Positions 1 through 9,100 of a stretch of DNA of 64,000 nt are shown piece by piece. The DNA lies in the NCBI RefSeq assembly GCF_020177575.1, contig NZ_JAHTBK010000001.1, forward strand, positions 496,001 through 560,000. Reading direction: 5' to 3'. Each line of letters starts with the position of its first letter. Within the stretch, counting starts at the first letter, position 1. The position numbers were made by a program, and so were the translations under genes. The stretch is from Hasllibacter sp. MH4015 (lineage in GTDB: Bacteria; Pseudomonadota; Alphaproteobacteria; Rhodobacterales; Rhodobacteraceae). The notes beneath the pieces were generated by a model. That model saw nothing but the letters and a program-made list of their open reading frames with translations. It was not told the DNA's origin and searched no databases.

Positions 1-1074
1 TTGCGAGCTGCGGCGCCGGTGGTGAGGGAGGATTTGCGTGACGCGGACGAGGCGACGCCCTTCATTCGTTACCGTATCCGCAATTCCAGCCAGGATAGCG
101 CTGTCACCAATGTTCGACTGAGCGATACGCTGCCGATCGGTGTGACGGTTACGCGACTGCCCGAAATCTGTGCGTTGGAAGCAGCGGCGCTGACCTGCAT
201 CATCGGCGATCTGGCCGGTGGCGACAGGCTGACGTTAGAGCTGCCGGTGACGCTAGCGGGCGAGCTGAGCACACTTGAGTATGCGATCGAGGACGACACC
301 CCGGTCTCGATCACCGGATCGAGTCAAAACGTGCTGACCAGCGGGGAGTTCACGCTGGAAAACTACGTTGCCGTTTTCGACGAGCGAGAATTCGGTGCGG
401 TGCTTTGGGCGACGATGTTTTACACGGTGGTGGGCACGATTGGCGCGCTCGTGATCGGACTGTTTGCGGCGCTGTTGCTCAACAAGAGCTTTCGCGGCAA
501 GGGCGTACTGCGCGGTCTCTACCTCTTTCCCTACGTGGCGCCGGTGATCGCGGTGGCATATTCGTGGGTGATCTTGTTCGATCCATTCTCAGGGTCGATC
601 AACGCGCTCTTGATCCAGATGGGCGTGACCGACACGGCGATCAATTTCTTCGGCGAACGCCCCTTGGCGCTCATCATGGTGACGGTGTTCGAAATCTGGC
701 GCTATTTCCCCCTGAGCTTCCTGTTCATCCTCGCGCGGATGCAGTCGATTGATACGGACATGTACGAGGCGGCGGATGTGGATGGGGCGACGCCGTTTCA
801 GAAGTTCCGCTATCTCAGCCTGCCGATGTTGATGGGGATCCTGTCGGTCCTGTTCCTGCTGCGCTTCATTTGGACCTTCAACAAGTTCGACGACATCTTC
901 TTGCTGACGGGCGGCAATGCGGGCACCCGGACCCTGACGGTCAATGTCTACGAGCAGGCCTTTGCGCTGTCCAATATCGGGGCCGGCGCGGCGGTGGCCG
1001 TGGTGATTCTGTGCTGCCTGCTGGCGTTTTCCTGGGCGTTCTTCCGGTTCATGAGCAAGGAGGAGGGGCTGTGA
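1..1074 (+). CDS. Sugar ABC transporter permease (MalF-type) with DUF11-like domain, 5' partial
   Basis: Inner-membrane permease of a carbohydrate (CUT1) importer. The reading frame is open at base 1, so the true start and probably a first membrane helix lie upstream. Residues about 20-95 read as a DUF11-type beta domain (YRIRNSS, TNVRLSDTLP, GDLAGGDRLTLE). Typical permease sequence begins with FTLENYVAVF near residue 115, followed by about six helices. The EAA loop (YEAADVDGATPFQKF) is near residues 254-270. Such a domain before the permease core is not usual in MalF or UgpA proteins and probably sits in the periplasm. The gene is followed by the partner permease, a hydrolase and an ATPase, consistent with one importer. 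Confidence 0.88.
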   Translation: MRAAAPVVREDLRDADEATPFIRYRIRNSSQDSAVTNVRLSDTLPIGVTVTRLPEICALEAAALTCIIGDLAGGDRLTLELPVTLAGELSTLEYAIEDDTPVSITGSSQNVLTSGEFTLENYVAVFDEREFGAVLWATMFYTVVGTIGALVIGLFAALLLNKSFRGKGVLRGLYLFPYVAPVIAVAYSWVILFDPFSGSINALLIQMGVTDTAINFFGERPLALIMVTVFEIWRYFPLSFLFILARMQSIDTDMYEAADVDGATPFQKFRYLSLPMLMGILSVLFLLRFIWTFNKFDDIFLLTGGNAGTRTLTVNVYEQAFALSNIGAGAAVAVVILCCLLAFSWAFFRFMSKEEGL

Positions 1075-1188
1075 GCGGTCCGGCGAAAGCGGCAATCGCT
1101 CCGGTAGAGCGGTCGAACGGAGAACGGGCGGAGTCCCGGATCACGTCGTTCCCCAGGTGCGGCCCGTTGGTGGACATCGCCGTCCGAA

Positions 1189-1235
1189 GCGGGGGCCAGC
1201 CCCCGCACCCCCGGGATATTTTCGGCAGATGGAAG
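1189..1235 (+). repeat. Hairpin plus GGATATTT/ATGGAAG element, copy 1
   Basis: A 7-bp stem (GCGGGGG, loop CCAG, CCCCCGC) is followed by CCCGGGATATTTTCGGCA and then GATGGAAGA. It lies between the two permease genes, just before the ribosome-binding site of the second. Three more copies occur at 36656, 45824 and 49631, all on the same strand. The ATG at 1229 is in frame with the permease start at 1253. Confidence 0.75.
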
Positions 1236-1252
1236 ACAGGGGAGGTGCGCGC

Positions 1253-2461
1253 ATGATCCGGCGGGGATATGTGACGGGCCCGATCTTGGGCGTGCTCTGG
1301 GCCTTCGTGGTGGCGACCACGGTCGCGGTGGTGTTGAGCTTTTCGACGGGGGAGGCGTTTCGCCCCGGCCTGATCGGCGGCGTCATCCTGGGGGCCGGCA
1401 TGGGCGCGGCGGCGTTCCACGTCCGCTCGGGCCTCCTCCTCTCGGGCGGGGGGGCGGTGCTGGCCCTTCTGCTCAGCTATACCGCGATCAGCCCGGTACA
1501 CGTCGGCCCGACGCTTGGGATCGGGGCGCATTTGGTGATGGCGGCTTTCTTCGGCCTTGCGATGGGCCTGTCGCTGTCGGTGATCCTGCGCGGCGCACCG
1601 GCAGGCGCCATGACGCGGCACGAATGGGAGGAGGCGGTGATCCGGTTCCTGACCGGCTTCGGCTTCGTCTTCTTCACGGCGGCGGTCTTCATCCCGTTCT
1701 ACGTCATGGTGATGACGTCGATGAAGACCCAGGGCGAACTGATCGCGAACCCGCTGGATTTTTCCATCGATTTGGGCCGGGGCTGGGACCTGTTCCGCAG
1801 CTACCGCGAATTGTTCAACGATTTCAACTTCGGCCGCTACATGTGGACGAGTTTCTACGTCTCGGTCATCACGGTCCTCGTGACGCTGTTGTTCAGCGTG
1901 CCCGGGGCCTACGCGGTGGCGCGGCTGCGCTTCAAGGGGGCGCGCGCGCTGAGCCGGTCGATCCTTCTGATCTACATGGTGCCGATGATCGTGCTGGCGC
2001 TGCCGATCTATATCGCCTTTTCCATGACGGGCCTGCGCAACACGATCATCGGCCTTGTGATGATCTACCCGGTCACGACGATCCCCGTGGCGCTTTACAT
2101 GTTGCAGGGCTATTTCCGGGGCTTGCCTGCAGAGGTCGAAGAAGCGGGCCTGATGGATGGGCTGAACCGCTTGCAGGTGATCTGGAAGATCACGCTGCCG
2201 CTGTCGCTGCCCGCGATGGTGTCGGTCAGCCTCTACGTCTTCATGATCGCGTGGAACGAGTTCCTGCTGGCCTTCATGCTGCTGGATGATCCGTCGATCT
2301 TCACGCTGACGCGGGGGATCGCCTCGCTCAACTCCTCGGAAATCCCGCGCCAGCACCTGATGGCGGGGGCGGTGATCGCGACGGTACCGGTGATGGTCCT
2401 GTTCCTGGGGCTGGAGAAGTTCATGACCAAGGGCCTGACGGCGGGAAGTGTGAAGGGATGA
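1253..2461 (+). CDS. Carbohydrate ABC transporter permease (MalG-type) with N-terminal membrane extension
   Basis: Second permease of the sugar importer, about 402 aa. The C-terminal 270 residues are a standard MalG/UgpE-like core with the EAA loop EEAGLMDGLNRLQVIWK near residues 293-310. The first 120 residues add about four hydrophobic segments not found in ordinary MalG proteins of about 280 aa. The start at 1253 was chosen because a GGGGAGG site precedes it; ATG 1229 is in frame and would add eight residues. The stop overlaps the start of the hydrolase gene by 4 bases (ATGA), so the two are translationally coupled. Confidence 0.9.
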   Translation: MIRRGYVTGPILGVLWAFVVATTVAVVLSFSTGEAFRPGLIGGVILGAGMGAAAFHVRSGLLLSGGGAVLALLLSYTAISPVHVGPTLGIGAHLVMAAFFGLAMGLSLSVILRGAPAGAMTRHEWEEAVIRFLTGFGFVFFTAAVFIPFYVMVMTSMKTQGELIANPLDFSIDLGRGWDLFRSYRELFNDFNFGRYMWTSFYVSVITVLVTLLFSVPGAYAVARLRFKGARALSRSILLIYMVPMIVLALPIYIAFSMTGLRNTIIGLVMIYPVTTIPVALYMLQGYFRGLPAEVEEAGLMDGLNRLQVIWKITLPLSLPAMVSVSLYVFMIAWNEFLLAFMLLDDPSIFTLTRGIASLNSSEIPRQHLMAGAVIATVPVMVLFLGLEKFMTKGLTAGSVKG

Positions 2462-3753
2462 AAGACATGGCCGACCTCGACACCGGACCGCTTGATGAAG
2501 AGGCCCGCCGTATCCTGCGCCTGAACGACAAGGGCGGGTACACGGTGCCGACCGCAGGGCTCTACCCCTACCAGTGGAATTGGGATAGCGCCTTTGCGGC
2601 CATCGGGTTCGCCACCTTCGACGTGGACCGCGCCTGGAGCGAGCTGGAGACGCTGTTTGCCGGGCAATGGGACAACGGGATGGTGCCCCATATCCTGTTT
2701 CATGTGGTTGACGAGGGGTATTTTCCGGGGCCGGAGGTGTGGGGCACGCAAGATGCGGTGGGGCGCGGGGAGCAGATCGTGCCGTCATCGGGGATCAGCC
2801 AGCCGCCCGTGGCCGCGTCACTGGCGTGGGAGGTGTACCGGACGGACCCGATCCAGGGCGAGGCACGGCTGCGCGCGCTGTTCCCTAGATTGCTGGCCTT
2901 TCACCGCTGGATCATGGGCGCGCGCGCGGAGAGCGGCGCGGTCTGCATCACCCATCCGTGGGAGGCGGGGCGGGACAATGCACCGGATTGGGACGAGGCG
3001 ATGGCGGGCATCGATCCGGTGGGCGTGGCACCCTACACAAGGCGCGACACCGGCCATGTGGACGCCAAGATGCGGCCCACCCAGGCCGATTACGACCGCT
3101 ATATCTGGCTGGTGCAGTTCGGGCGCGCGCGGGGGTGGGACGACGGACAGATCGCGGCGGAAAGCCCGTTTCGCGTGGCGGATCCGACGATGACCTTCAC
3201 CTGCCTGCGGGCCCTGCGCGATCTGGGCCGCGCGGCGGACGTGCTGGAGGAAGACCGTGCGGAGATCGACGGATGGATCGCAACGCTGGAGGACGGCGCG
3301 CGCATCCTGTGGAACCCCGACACGCAAAGCTTCGAGGGGCGAAATCTGCGCACCGGCAATTTCGCGGGGTCGGTCAGCAATGCGGGGTTCCTGTGCTGGT
3401 GGGCTGGCATCCGCTCCGATGAGGCGCGCGAGACGCTTGACGCTGTGCTGGACCGCGCGCGTTACGCGCTGCCGAGCTATGACCCGGCGGGGCCGCATTT
3501 CGACCATCTGCGCTATTGGCGGGGGCCGGTCTGGGCGATCATGAACTACATGGTGGCGCGTGGCATGGCGGAGGCCGGACTGGCGGCGCAGGCCGAACGT
3601 ATCCGGCGCGACACCGCGCGGCTGATCGCGGAGCGGGGCTTCGCGGAATACTTCTCCCCGCACGACGGCACGCCTGCGGGCGGGGGAACATTCACGTGGA
3701 CGGCGGCGGTCTGGCTGGCCTGGGCCAGCCCCTCGGCCGGGGAGGGACGCTGA
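2458..3753 (+). CDS. MGH1-like glycoside hydrolase (GH63-type, glucosyl/mannosylglycerate hydrolase-like)
   Basis: Probable cytoplasmic glycosidase of 431 aa with an (alpha/alpha)6 toroid fold; no signal peptide is seen. Family-typical motifs are [14 protein letters not shown] (about residues 40-53), [14 protein letters not shown] (about 70-83), [17 protein letters not shown] (likely acid/base Asp), [13 protein letters not shown] and [10 protein letters not shown] (likely base Glu). The closest characterised relatives I know are bacterial hydrolases of glucosylglycerate and mannosylglycerate, but trehalase-like substrates cannot be excluded. Its place between the permeases and the ATPase suggests it cleaves the imported glycoside. 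Exact substrate is unknown. Confidence 0.82.
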   Translation: MKDMADLDTGPLDEEARRILRLNDKGGYTVPTAGLYPYQWNWDSAFAAIGFATFDVDRAWSELETLFAGQWDNGMVPHILFHVVDEGYFPGPEVWGTQDAVGRGEQIVPSSGISQPPVAASLAWEVYRTDPIQGEARLRALFPRLLAFHRWIMGARAESGAVCITHPWEAGRDNAPDWDEAMAGIDPVGVAPYTRRDTGHVDAKMRPTQADYDRYIWLVQFGRARGWDDGQIAAESPFRVADPTMTFTCLRALRDLGRAADVLEEDRAEIDGWIATLEDGARILWNPDTQSFEGRNLRTGNFAGSVSNAGFLCWWAGIRSDEARETLDAVLDRARYALPSYDPAGPHFDHLRYWRGPVWAIMNYMVARGMAEAGLAAQAERIRRDTARLIAERGFAEYFSPHDGTPAGGGTFTWTAAVWLAWASPSAGEGR

Positions 3754-3754
3754 G

Positions 3755-4777
3755 ATGGGTGAGATCGAGCTGAGGGCGGTCGAGAAATGGTATGGCGATG
3801 TCCAGGTCATCAAGGGCATCGACTTGGTCGTGGAGGACGGCGAGTTCGTGATTTTCGTGGGGCCTTCGGGCTGCGGAAAATCCACGCTTCTGCGGATGAT
3901 CGCGGGGCTGGAGGAGACATCGCGGGGGCAGGTCATCATCGACGGACGCGACGCCACGGCTGAGCCGCCCTCCAAGCGCGGATTGGCGATGGTGTTCCAG
4001 AGCTACGCGCTCTACCCGCATATGTCGGTGGCGGAGAATATGGGATTTTCGCTCAAGACGGCCGGGGCATCGAAGGCGGAGCAGGACGAGAAGGTGGCGG
4101 AAGCGGCCCGCGCCCTGCGCCTCGAGGACTATCTTGGGCGTCGGCCAAAGGACCTGTCGGGCGGGCAGCGACAGCGGGTGGCCATCGGGCGATCCATCGT
4201 GCGCGACCCGACGGCGTTTTTGTTCGACGAGCCGCTCTCAAACCTCGACGCCGCGTTGCGGGTGGAAATGCGCTACGAGATCGCGAAACTGCACCAACAG
4301 CTGAAATCGTCGATGGTCTACGTGACCCATGACCAGGTGGAGGCGATGACGCTGGCCGACCGGATCGTGGTTCTGTCCGCGGGATTGATCGAGCAGGTCG
4401 GCACGCCGAAGGCGCTTTACGATACGCCCGACAACCTGTTCGTGGCGCAATTCATCGGCTCGCCGAAGATGAACGTGATCGACCTGCCCTGTGCGGATCT
4501 GCGTCTGTCGGGCGAGCCGGCGGGCGCGGCCCATCTGGGCATCCGGCCCGAGGCCATTTCAATCGGCGATGCGGGGGCAGGCGACGTGGATGGTGTGGTC
4601 GATGTGGCGGAATATCTGGGGGCGGATATCTTCCTGATCGTCGATTGCGGGGCGGCGGGCAAGCTGACCGTGCGGATCGACGGGGAAAGCACGCTGCGCC
4701 CGGGGGATAGGGTCGGGCTGCACTTCACCCCGGACAAACGCCACTTTTTCGACGCAAGCGGCCACGCCCTGCGTTAG
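3755..4777 (+). CDS. Sugar ABC transporter ATP-binding protein (MalK/UgpC family)
   Basis: ATPase of the CUT1 importer, 340 aa. Walker A is GPSGCGKST at residues 36-44. The signature [14 protein letters not shown] and Walker [12 protein letters not shown] follow, and the H-loop is in [15 protein letters not shown]. The C-terminal 110 residues form the TOBE/OB regulatory domain typical of MalK and UgpC. The start follows the hydrolase stop by one base. With the two permeases it makes a transporter lacking only a binding protein, which is presumably upstream of the window. Confidence 0.93.
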   Translation: MGEIELRAVEKWYGDVQVIKGIDLVVEDGEFVIFVGPSGCGKSTLLRMIAGLEETSRGQVIIDGRDATAEPPSKRGLAMVFQSYALYPHMSVAENMGFSLKTAGASKAEQDEKVAEAARALRLEDYLGRRPKDLSGGQRQRVAIGRSIVRDPTAFLFDEPLSNLDAALRVEMRYEIAKLHQQLKSSMVYVTHDQVEAMTLADRIVVLSAGLIEQVGTPKALYDTPDNLFVAQFIGSPKMNVIDLPCADLRLSGEPAGAAHLGIRPEAISIGDAGAGDVDGVVDVAEYLGADIFLIVDCGAAGKLTVRIDGESTLRPGDRVGLHFTPDKRHFFDASGHALR

Positions 4778-4799
4778 CGCGCGCCGCATCGCGGCATTT

Positions 4800-4813
4800 T
4801 GCAATCGTATGCA
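4800..4813 (+). promoter_or_regulatory. Candidate LacI-family operator
   Basis: TGCAATCGTATGCA is a near-palindrome with the central CG and outer TG/CA that mark operators of GalR/LacI-family regulators. It lies 66 bases before the HisD/HpsN-like start, in the only sizeable gap after the transporter genes. The likely ligand is the LacI-family protein encoded at 8078. Inference from pattern only. Confidence 0.5.
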
Positions 4814-4878
4814 GATTTTCCTTGAAGCCGGTTTCGTGCCGCGTATCCTTGCGCCGACGCAGGTGGAGGGATGATTAC

Positions 4879-6204
4879 ATGGCAGAGTATCTGAAACGCG
4901 GCAAACCCGCCGACGAACGCGCGGAAGACGACGCCAAGGTGCGCGGCATCGTCGAAGGTATCCTTGGCGATATCGAGGCGCGTGGCGATGCAGCGGTCAA
5001 GGAGTTGTCCGCGAAATTCGATGGCTACGAGCCGCAGGCCTTCCGCCTGAGCGCGTCCGAGATCGAGGCGGCGATGCAGAAGGTCACGACGCGCGAGATG
5101 GACGATATCCGCTTCGCCCAGACCCAGATCCGCCGATTTGCCGAAGCGCAGCGCGCCTCCATGACCGATATCGAGGTGGAAACGATGCCCGGCGTGATCC
5201 TGGGTCACAAGAATATCCCGGTGAATTCCGTGGGCTGCTATGTTCCGGGTGGCAAGTTCCCGATGGTCGCCTCCGCCCATATGTCGGTGCTGACGGCGAA
5301 GGTGGCGGGCGTGAAGCGCGTCGTCGCCTCCGCCCCGCCGGTGAAGGGCGCGCCGCATCCCGCGATCGTGGCGGCGATGCATGAGGGCGGCGCGGACGAG
5401 ATCCTCGTTCTTGGCGGGGTGCAGGCGGTGGGCGCGATGGCGATCGGCACCGAAAGCATCAAGCCGGTCGATATGCTGGTCGGTCCCGGCAATGCCTTTG
5501 TCGCGGAGGCCAAGCGGCAATTGTTCGGGCGCGTGGGGATCGACCTTTTCGCAGGGCCGACGGAGACCTGCGTAATCGCCGATGAAACGGTGGATGCGGA
5601 AATGTGTGCCACCGACCTGCTGGGGCAGGCGGAACACGGCTATAACTCGCCCGCCGTTCTCATCACCAATTCCCGCAAATTGGCCGAGGCGACGATGGCG
5701 GAGATTGACCGCATCCTCGAGATCCTGCCCACGGCAGAGACCGCGCGGGTGTCCTGGGAGGAATACGGCGAGATCATCCTTTGCGAGTCCTACGAGGAGA
5801 TGCTGGAGGTCAGCGAAGACATCGCGTCGGAGCATATCCAGGTGATGACGGACCGGGACGATTGGTTCCTTGAGAACATGACCAATTACGGCGCGCTGTT
5901 CCTGGGGCCGCGCACCAACGTGGCCAATGGCGACAAGGTGATCGGCACGAACCACACGCTGCCCACGAAAAAGGCCGGGCGCTATACCGGCGGGCTGTGG
6001 GTCGGCAAGTTCATCAAGACCCATTCCTATCAGCGGGTCGTGACCGATGAGGCGGCGACGCTGGTGGGCGAATACGGCTCTCGCCTGTGCATGTTGGAGG
6101 GGTTTGTGGGTCACGCGGAGCAGTGCAATGTCCGCGTCCGGCGGTATGGCGGGATCAATGTGCCCTACGGTGAGGGCGCGCCCTATAGGGACGCGGCGGA
6201 GTAG
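4879..6204 (+). CDS. HisD/HpsN-like NAD-dependent alcohol dehydrogenase
   Basis: Zinc- and NAD-dependent four-electron dehydrogenase of the histidinol dehydrogenase superfamily, 441 aa. Predicted zinc ligands by comparison with HisD are Q250, H253, D352 and H412; the catalytic pair is E318-H319. The sequence resembles the HpsN branch (sulfopropanediol 3-dehydrogenase; [40 protein letters not shown]) more than biosynthetic HisD, and no his genes are nearby. It probably oxidises a primary alcohol to an acid. ATG 4879 was chosen over 4822 for its GGAGGG site and because the 19 extra residues are arginine-rich and unlike the family. Sulfonate specificity is not proven. Confidence 0.82.
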   Translation: MAEYLKRGKPADERAEDDAKVRGIVEGILGDIEARGDAAVKELSAKFDGYEPQAFRLSASEIEAAMQKVTTREMDDIRFAQTQIRRFAEAQRASMTDIEVETMPGVILGHKNIPVNSVGCYVPGGKFPMVASAHMSVLTAKVAGVKRVVASAPPVKGAPHPAIVAAMHEGGADEILVLGGVQAVGAMAIGTESIKPVDMLVGPGNAFVAEAKRQLFGRVGIDLFAGPTETCVIADETVDAEMCATDLLGQAEHGYNSPAVLITNSRKLAEATMAEIDRILEILPTAETARVSWEEYGEIILCESYEEMLEVSEDIASEHIQVMTDRDDWFLENMTNYGALFLGPRTNVANGDKVIGTNHTLPTKKAGRYTGGLWVGKFIKTHSYQRVVTDEAATLVGEYGSRLCMLEGFVGHAEQCNVRVRRYGGINVPYGEGAPYRDAAE

Positions 6205-6265
6205 GGTCGGAGGGGGCTTTGCCCCGCCTGTGCGGGACGCCCCGCGACGCAATTGGAAAGCAGCT

Positions 6266-7213
6266 ATGAGCGAAGAGCGTCAAGCCAAGGATCTGGTCGC
6301 GCCGTTCCGGGCCAACGGGCGCCTGGACGGGCTGGCGTCCGCCGCCTGCGCGGTGCATCTCGCCCATCCATTCGAGACCCTGGATGTCGCGGGCTATCAC
6401 GGTGTGTTGGACGATCTGGGAGAGGCGTTTCCGGATCTTGAGCGGCGCGTGACGATCGAGATGGCCGGGCGCGATGACCACGGGCAGCTTTGGGTCGGGC
6501 AATGCGGGTATTATTGCGGGCTGTTCGCCGCCCCGTTCCTGGATATTTCGCCGACGCGCCGGATGGCGGTGATGCGGTTCCACGATTTTCTTCGCATCGA
6601 AGAGGGCGCGGTGGTGGAGATGCAGGCTTTGTGGGACCTGCCGGAAGTGATGATGCAAGCCGGTGTCTGGCCATTGTCACCGTCCTTGGGGCGGGAGTTT
6701 CACGTGCCGGGGCCTGCCACCCAGGACGGGTTGCGGATCGAAGGGGATGGGTCGGCGGCGTTGCGGGTGGTTGGCGATATGCTGGGAGGCCTCGGCAACG
6801 ACCCGAACGGGACGCCGCGCGATGTGATGGCGCGCTTCTGGCACGAGGGCTGTTCTTGGTACGGCCCGTCGGGGATCGGGACGGCGCGCGGCATTGACGG
6901 GTTCCGGATGCATCACCAGGCGCCGTTCCTGGGCGCGATGCCGGACCGGCGCGCCCATGTGGCGGCGGGGCATTTCTTTGGCGAGGGCGATTACGTGGGC
7001 TTCACCGCATGGCCCGGCATGGCCTGTACGCTGAGCGGTGGCACCTGGCTGGGTCTGCCCGGCGCGGGCCAGAAGATTGAGATGCGGAGCCTTGATTTCT
7101 GGCGCGTGGCCGAAGGGCGCATCGCGGAGAATTGGGTGCTGGTGGACCTGCTGCACGTCTACGCGCAACTGGGTGTCGACGTGTTGGCGCGGATGCAGGA
7201 GGTCGCGCGTTGA
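6266..7213 (+). CDS. Double SnoaL/NTF2-like domain protein A
   Basis: 315-aa protein with two SnoaL/NTF2-like alpha+beta cone domains, roughly residues 20-135 and 165-305. Hallmark stretches are FHDFLRIEEGAVVEMQALWDL in the first and SLDFWRVAEGRIAENWVLVD in the second. The family includes ester cyclases, dehydratases and isomerases acting on small carbonyl compounds, and also non-enzymatic binding proteins. A second double-domain protein is encoded at 9097, so the pathway appears to need both. The start at 6266 begins the conserved region. The upstream GC-rich hairpin (6212-6227) may be a remnant of the short repeat seen elsewhere. The reaction is unknown. Confidence 0.7.
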   Translation: MSEERQAKDLVAPFRANGRLDGLASAACAVHLAHPFETLDVAGYHGVLDDLGEAFPDLERRVTIEMAGRDDHGQLWVGQCGYYCGLFAAPFLDISPTRRMAVMRFHDFLRIEEGAVVEMQALWDLPEVMMQAGVWPLSPSLGREFHVPGPATQDGLRIEGDGSAALRVVGDMLGGLGNDPNGTPRDVMARFWHEGCSWYGPSGIGTARGIDGFRMHHQAPFLGAMPDRRAHVAAGHFFGEGDYVGFTAWPGMACTLSGGTWLGLPGAGQKIEMRSLDFWRVAEGRIAENWVLVDLLHVYAQLGVDVLARMQEVAR

Positions 7214-7313
7214 TGACCGGGCGTTACACATTTTCGTTGTGCTCACAGGTCTATCCACAGATTTCGCGCGGATACTTTTCATATTCGCACATCCTCAATC
7301 GAGAGGCCCTGAC

Positions 7314-8069
7314 ATGACCTTGCCCCGAACGCCGACCTTCTCGCTTAACGGCAAGCGCGCTTTCGTGCCCGGGGGATCGCGCGGGATCGGGCTTGGGTGC
7401 GCCATGGCGCTGGCAGAAGCAGGCGCCCATGTCACGGTCGCGGCCCGCTCCGCCGATCAGGTCGAAGAGGCGGCGGAACAGATGCGCGGCACGGGATATG
7501 CCGCCGACGGCATCGCGCTCGACGTCACGGATTTGCCCGCAATGGAGGCGGCGATCGACGCGATCGGGCCGCTTGATATCCTGTGCAACTCTGCGGGTCT
7601 CGCGCGGCATTCCCCGGCGCTCGACACTACGCCCGAGGATTACGATGCGGTCTTCGCGATCAACGTGCGCGCGGCCTATTTCATGGCCCAATACTCGGCA
7701 CGGGGAATGGCGCGGGGCGGGTCCATCATCCAGATTTCCAGCCAGATGGGTCATGTGGGTGGCATCGACCGGGCCGTCTATTGCGCCACGAAACACGCGG
7801 TGGAGGGGATGACGAAATCCATGGCGATCGAATGGGGCCCGAAGAGGATCCGCGTCAACACGATCTGCCCGACCTTCGTACGCACACCCCTCACCGCGGC
7901 CACCTTTGCCAATCCCGACAAGCGGGCGTGGATCGAAAGCAAGATCAAGCTGCCCCGCGTGGCGGAGGTGGAGGATCTGATGGGCGCGGTCCTTTTCCTG
8001 GCCTCCGACGCCAGTGCGATGGTGACGGGCACGTCGATCCTGGTCGACGGCGGCTGGACAGCGGGGTAG
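7314..8069 (+). CDS. SDR-family NAD(P)-dependent oxidoreductase
   Basis: Classical short-chain dehydrogenase, 251 aa. The nucleotide-binding glycine motif is GGSRGIG near residues 18-24, with proline where TGG is usual (VPGGSRGIG). The catalytic Tyr156-Lys160 is in YCATK. The C-terminal IRVNTICPTFVRTPLT and TSILVDGGWTAG are typical. It probably oxidises a secondary alcohol of the pathway intermediate, complementing the HisD/HpsN-like enzyme. A 100-base gap precedes it and may hold an internal promoter. The LacI-family gene follows after 8 bases. Confidence 0.88.
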   Translation: MTLPRTPTFSLNGKRAFVPGGSRGIGLGCAMALAEAGAHVTVAARSADQVEEAAEQMRGTGYAADGIALDVTDLPAMEAAIDAIGPLDILCNSAGLARHSPALDTTPEDYDAVFAINVRAAYFMAQYSARGMARGGSIIQISSQMGHVGGIDRAVYCATKHAVEGMTKSMAIEWGPKRIRVNTICPTFVRTPLTAATFANPDKRAWIESKIKLPRVAEVEDLMGAVLFLASDASAMVTGTSILVDGGWTAG

Positions 8070-8077
8070 GGAACGAT

Positions 8078-9100
8078 ATGCCCGACCGCAAGATCACATC
8101 CATCGACGTGGCGCGCGCCGCCGGGGTCAGTCAATCGGCGGTCAGCCGGGTCTTCACGCCGGGTGCCAGTGTGTCCCAGAAGATGGCGGACCGGGTGCGG
8201 AAGGCAGCCGACGACCTTGGCTATCGCCCCAATGTTCTGGCGCGGTCGCTGATTACAGGACGCAGCCGGATCATCGGGCTGGTCGTGGCCTATCTCGACA
8301 ATCCGTTCTATCCCGACGCGCTCGAAAAGCTGAGCGCCGCCTTGCAGGCGCGGGGCTATCACATCCTCGTCTTTCTGGCGGGCAACAGTGACGAGGACGT
8401 TGAAAGCGTCATCGACGATCTGCTGGATTACCAGGTGGACGGGATCATCACCGCCTCGATCAACCTGTCGGGCGAGCTGACGGACAGGTGTCGAGCGGCG
8501 AACATTCCGGTGATGTTGTTCAACCGGGGGATCACGGGATCGGGGCTGTCTGCCGTGACCTCGGCCAACCGGGTGGGCGGCGCGAAAGTGGCGGAGTTCC
8601 TGATGGCGGGCGACCACGCGCGCATCGCCCATATTTCAGGCTGGATGGGCGCATCGACCGGGCGCGACCGGCGAAACGGCTTTGTCGATGCCCTGCACGT
8701 GGCCGGCCGCACGCTCCACGCCGAAGCCGATGCCCGCTTCCGCCGGGAAAAGGCCGCCGACGCCGCGCGGACGATGATGCTGTCCCCCGATCCGCCCGAT
8801 GCGATCTTTGTCGGCAACGACCATATGGCCTTGGGCGTGATCGACATGCTGCGTTACGAGATGGGCCTGGATGTGCCCGGAGATGTCAGCGTCGTGGGCT
8901 ACGATGATGTGCCGATGGCGGCATGGAAATCCTATTCCCTGACCACCCTGCGCCAGCCGGTCAATCGCATGGTCGAGGCGACCGTCGACACGCTTCTCAA
9001 CGAAATCGAGCAGGGCCGACCGCCCGGCACCATCACGGAGATCGAAGGCCACCTGGTCATCCGATCCTCCGCCAAGACACCCGAAGGACAGGTCCCATGA
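8078..9100 (+). CDS. LacI-family transcriptional regulator
   Basis: 340-aa regulator. Helix-turn-helix residues 6-26 (ITSIDVARAAGVSQSAVSRVF) are followed by the hinge helix and a periplasmic-binding-protein-like ligand domain (IIGLVVAYLDNPFYPDALE, IFVGNDHMALGVIDMLR, VVGYDDVPMA). It most likely represses the surrounding cluster and is released by a sugar or glycoside. The candidate operator is at 4800-4813. The stop overlaps the next start by 4 bases, so regulator and the second double-domain protein are co-translated. Confidence 0.92.
   Translation: MPDRKITSIDVARAAGVSQSAVSRVFTPGASVSQKMADRVRKAADDLGYRPNVLARSLITGRSRIIGLVVAYLDNPFYPDALEKLSAALQARGYHILVFLAGNSDEDVESVIDDLLDYQVDGIITASINLSGELTDRCRAANIPVMLFNRGITGSGLSAVTSANRVGGAKVAEFLMAGDHARIAHISGWMGASTGRDRRNGFVDALHVAGRTLHAEADARFRREKAADAARTMMLSPDPPDAIFVGNDHMALGVIDMLRYEMGLDVPGDVSVVGYDDVPMAAWKSYSLTTLRQPVNRMVEATVDTLLNEIEQGRPPGTITEIEGHLVIRSSAKTPEGQVP

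Noticed and set aside
4879-6204. Biosynthetic histidinol dehydrogenase (hisD)
   Set aside because: No histidine genes nearby, and the sequence and context fit the HpsN-like catabolic branch better.
4774-6252. Minus-strand open frame of 492 codons
   Set aside because: Antisense to the HisD/HpsN-like gene; histidine- and arginine-rich low-complexity translation typical of a shadow frame.
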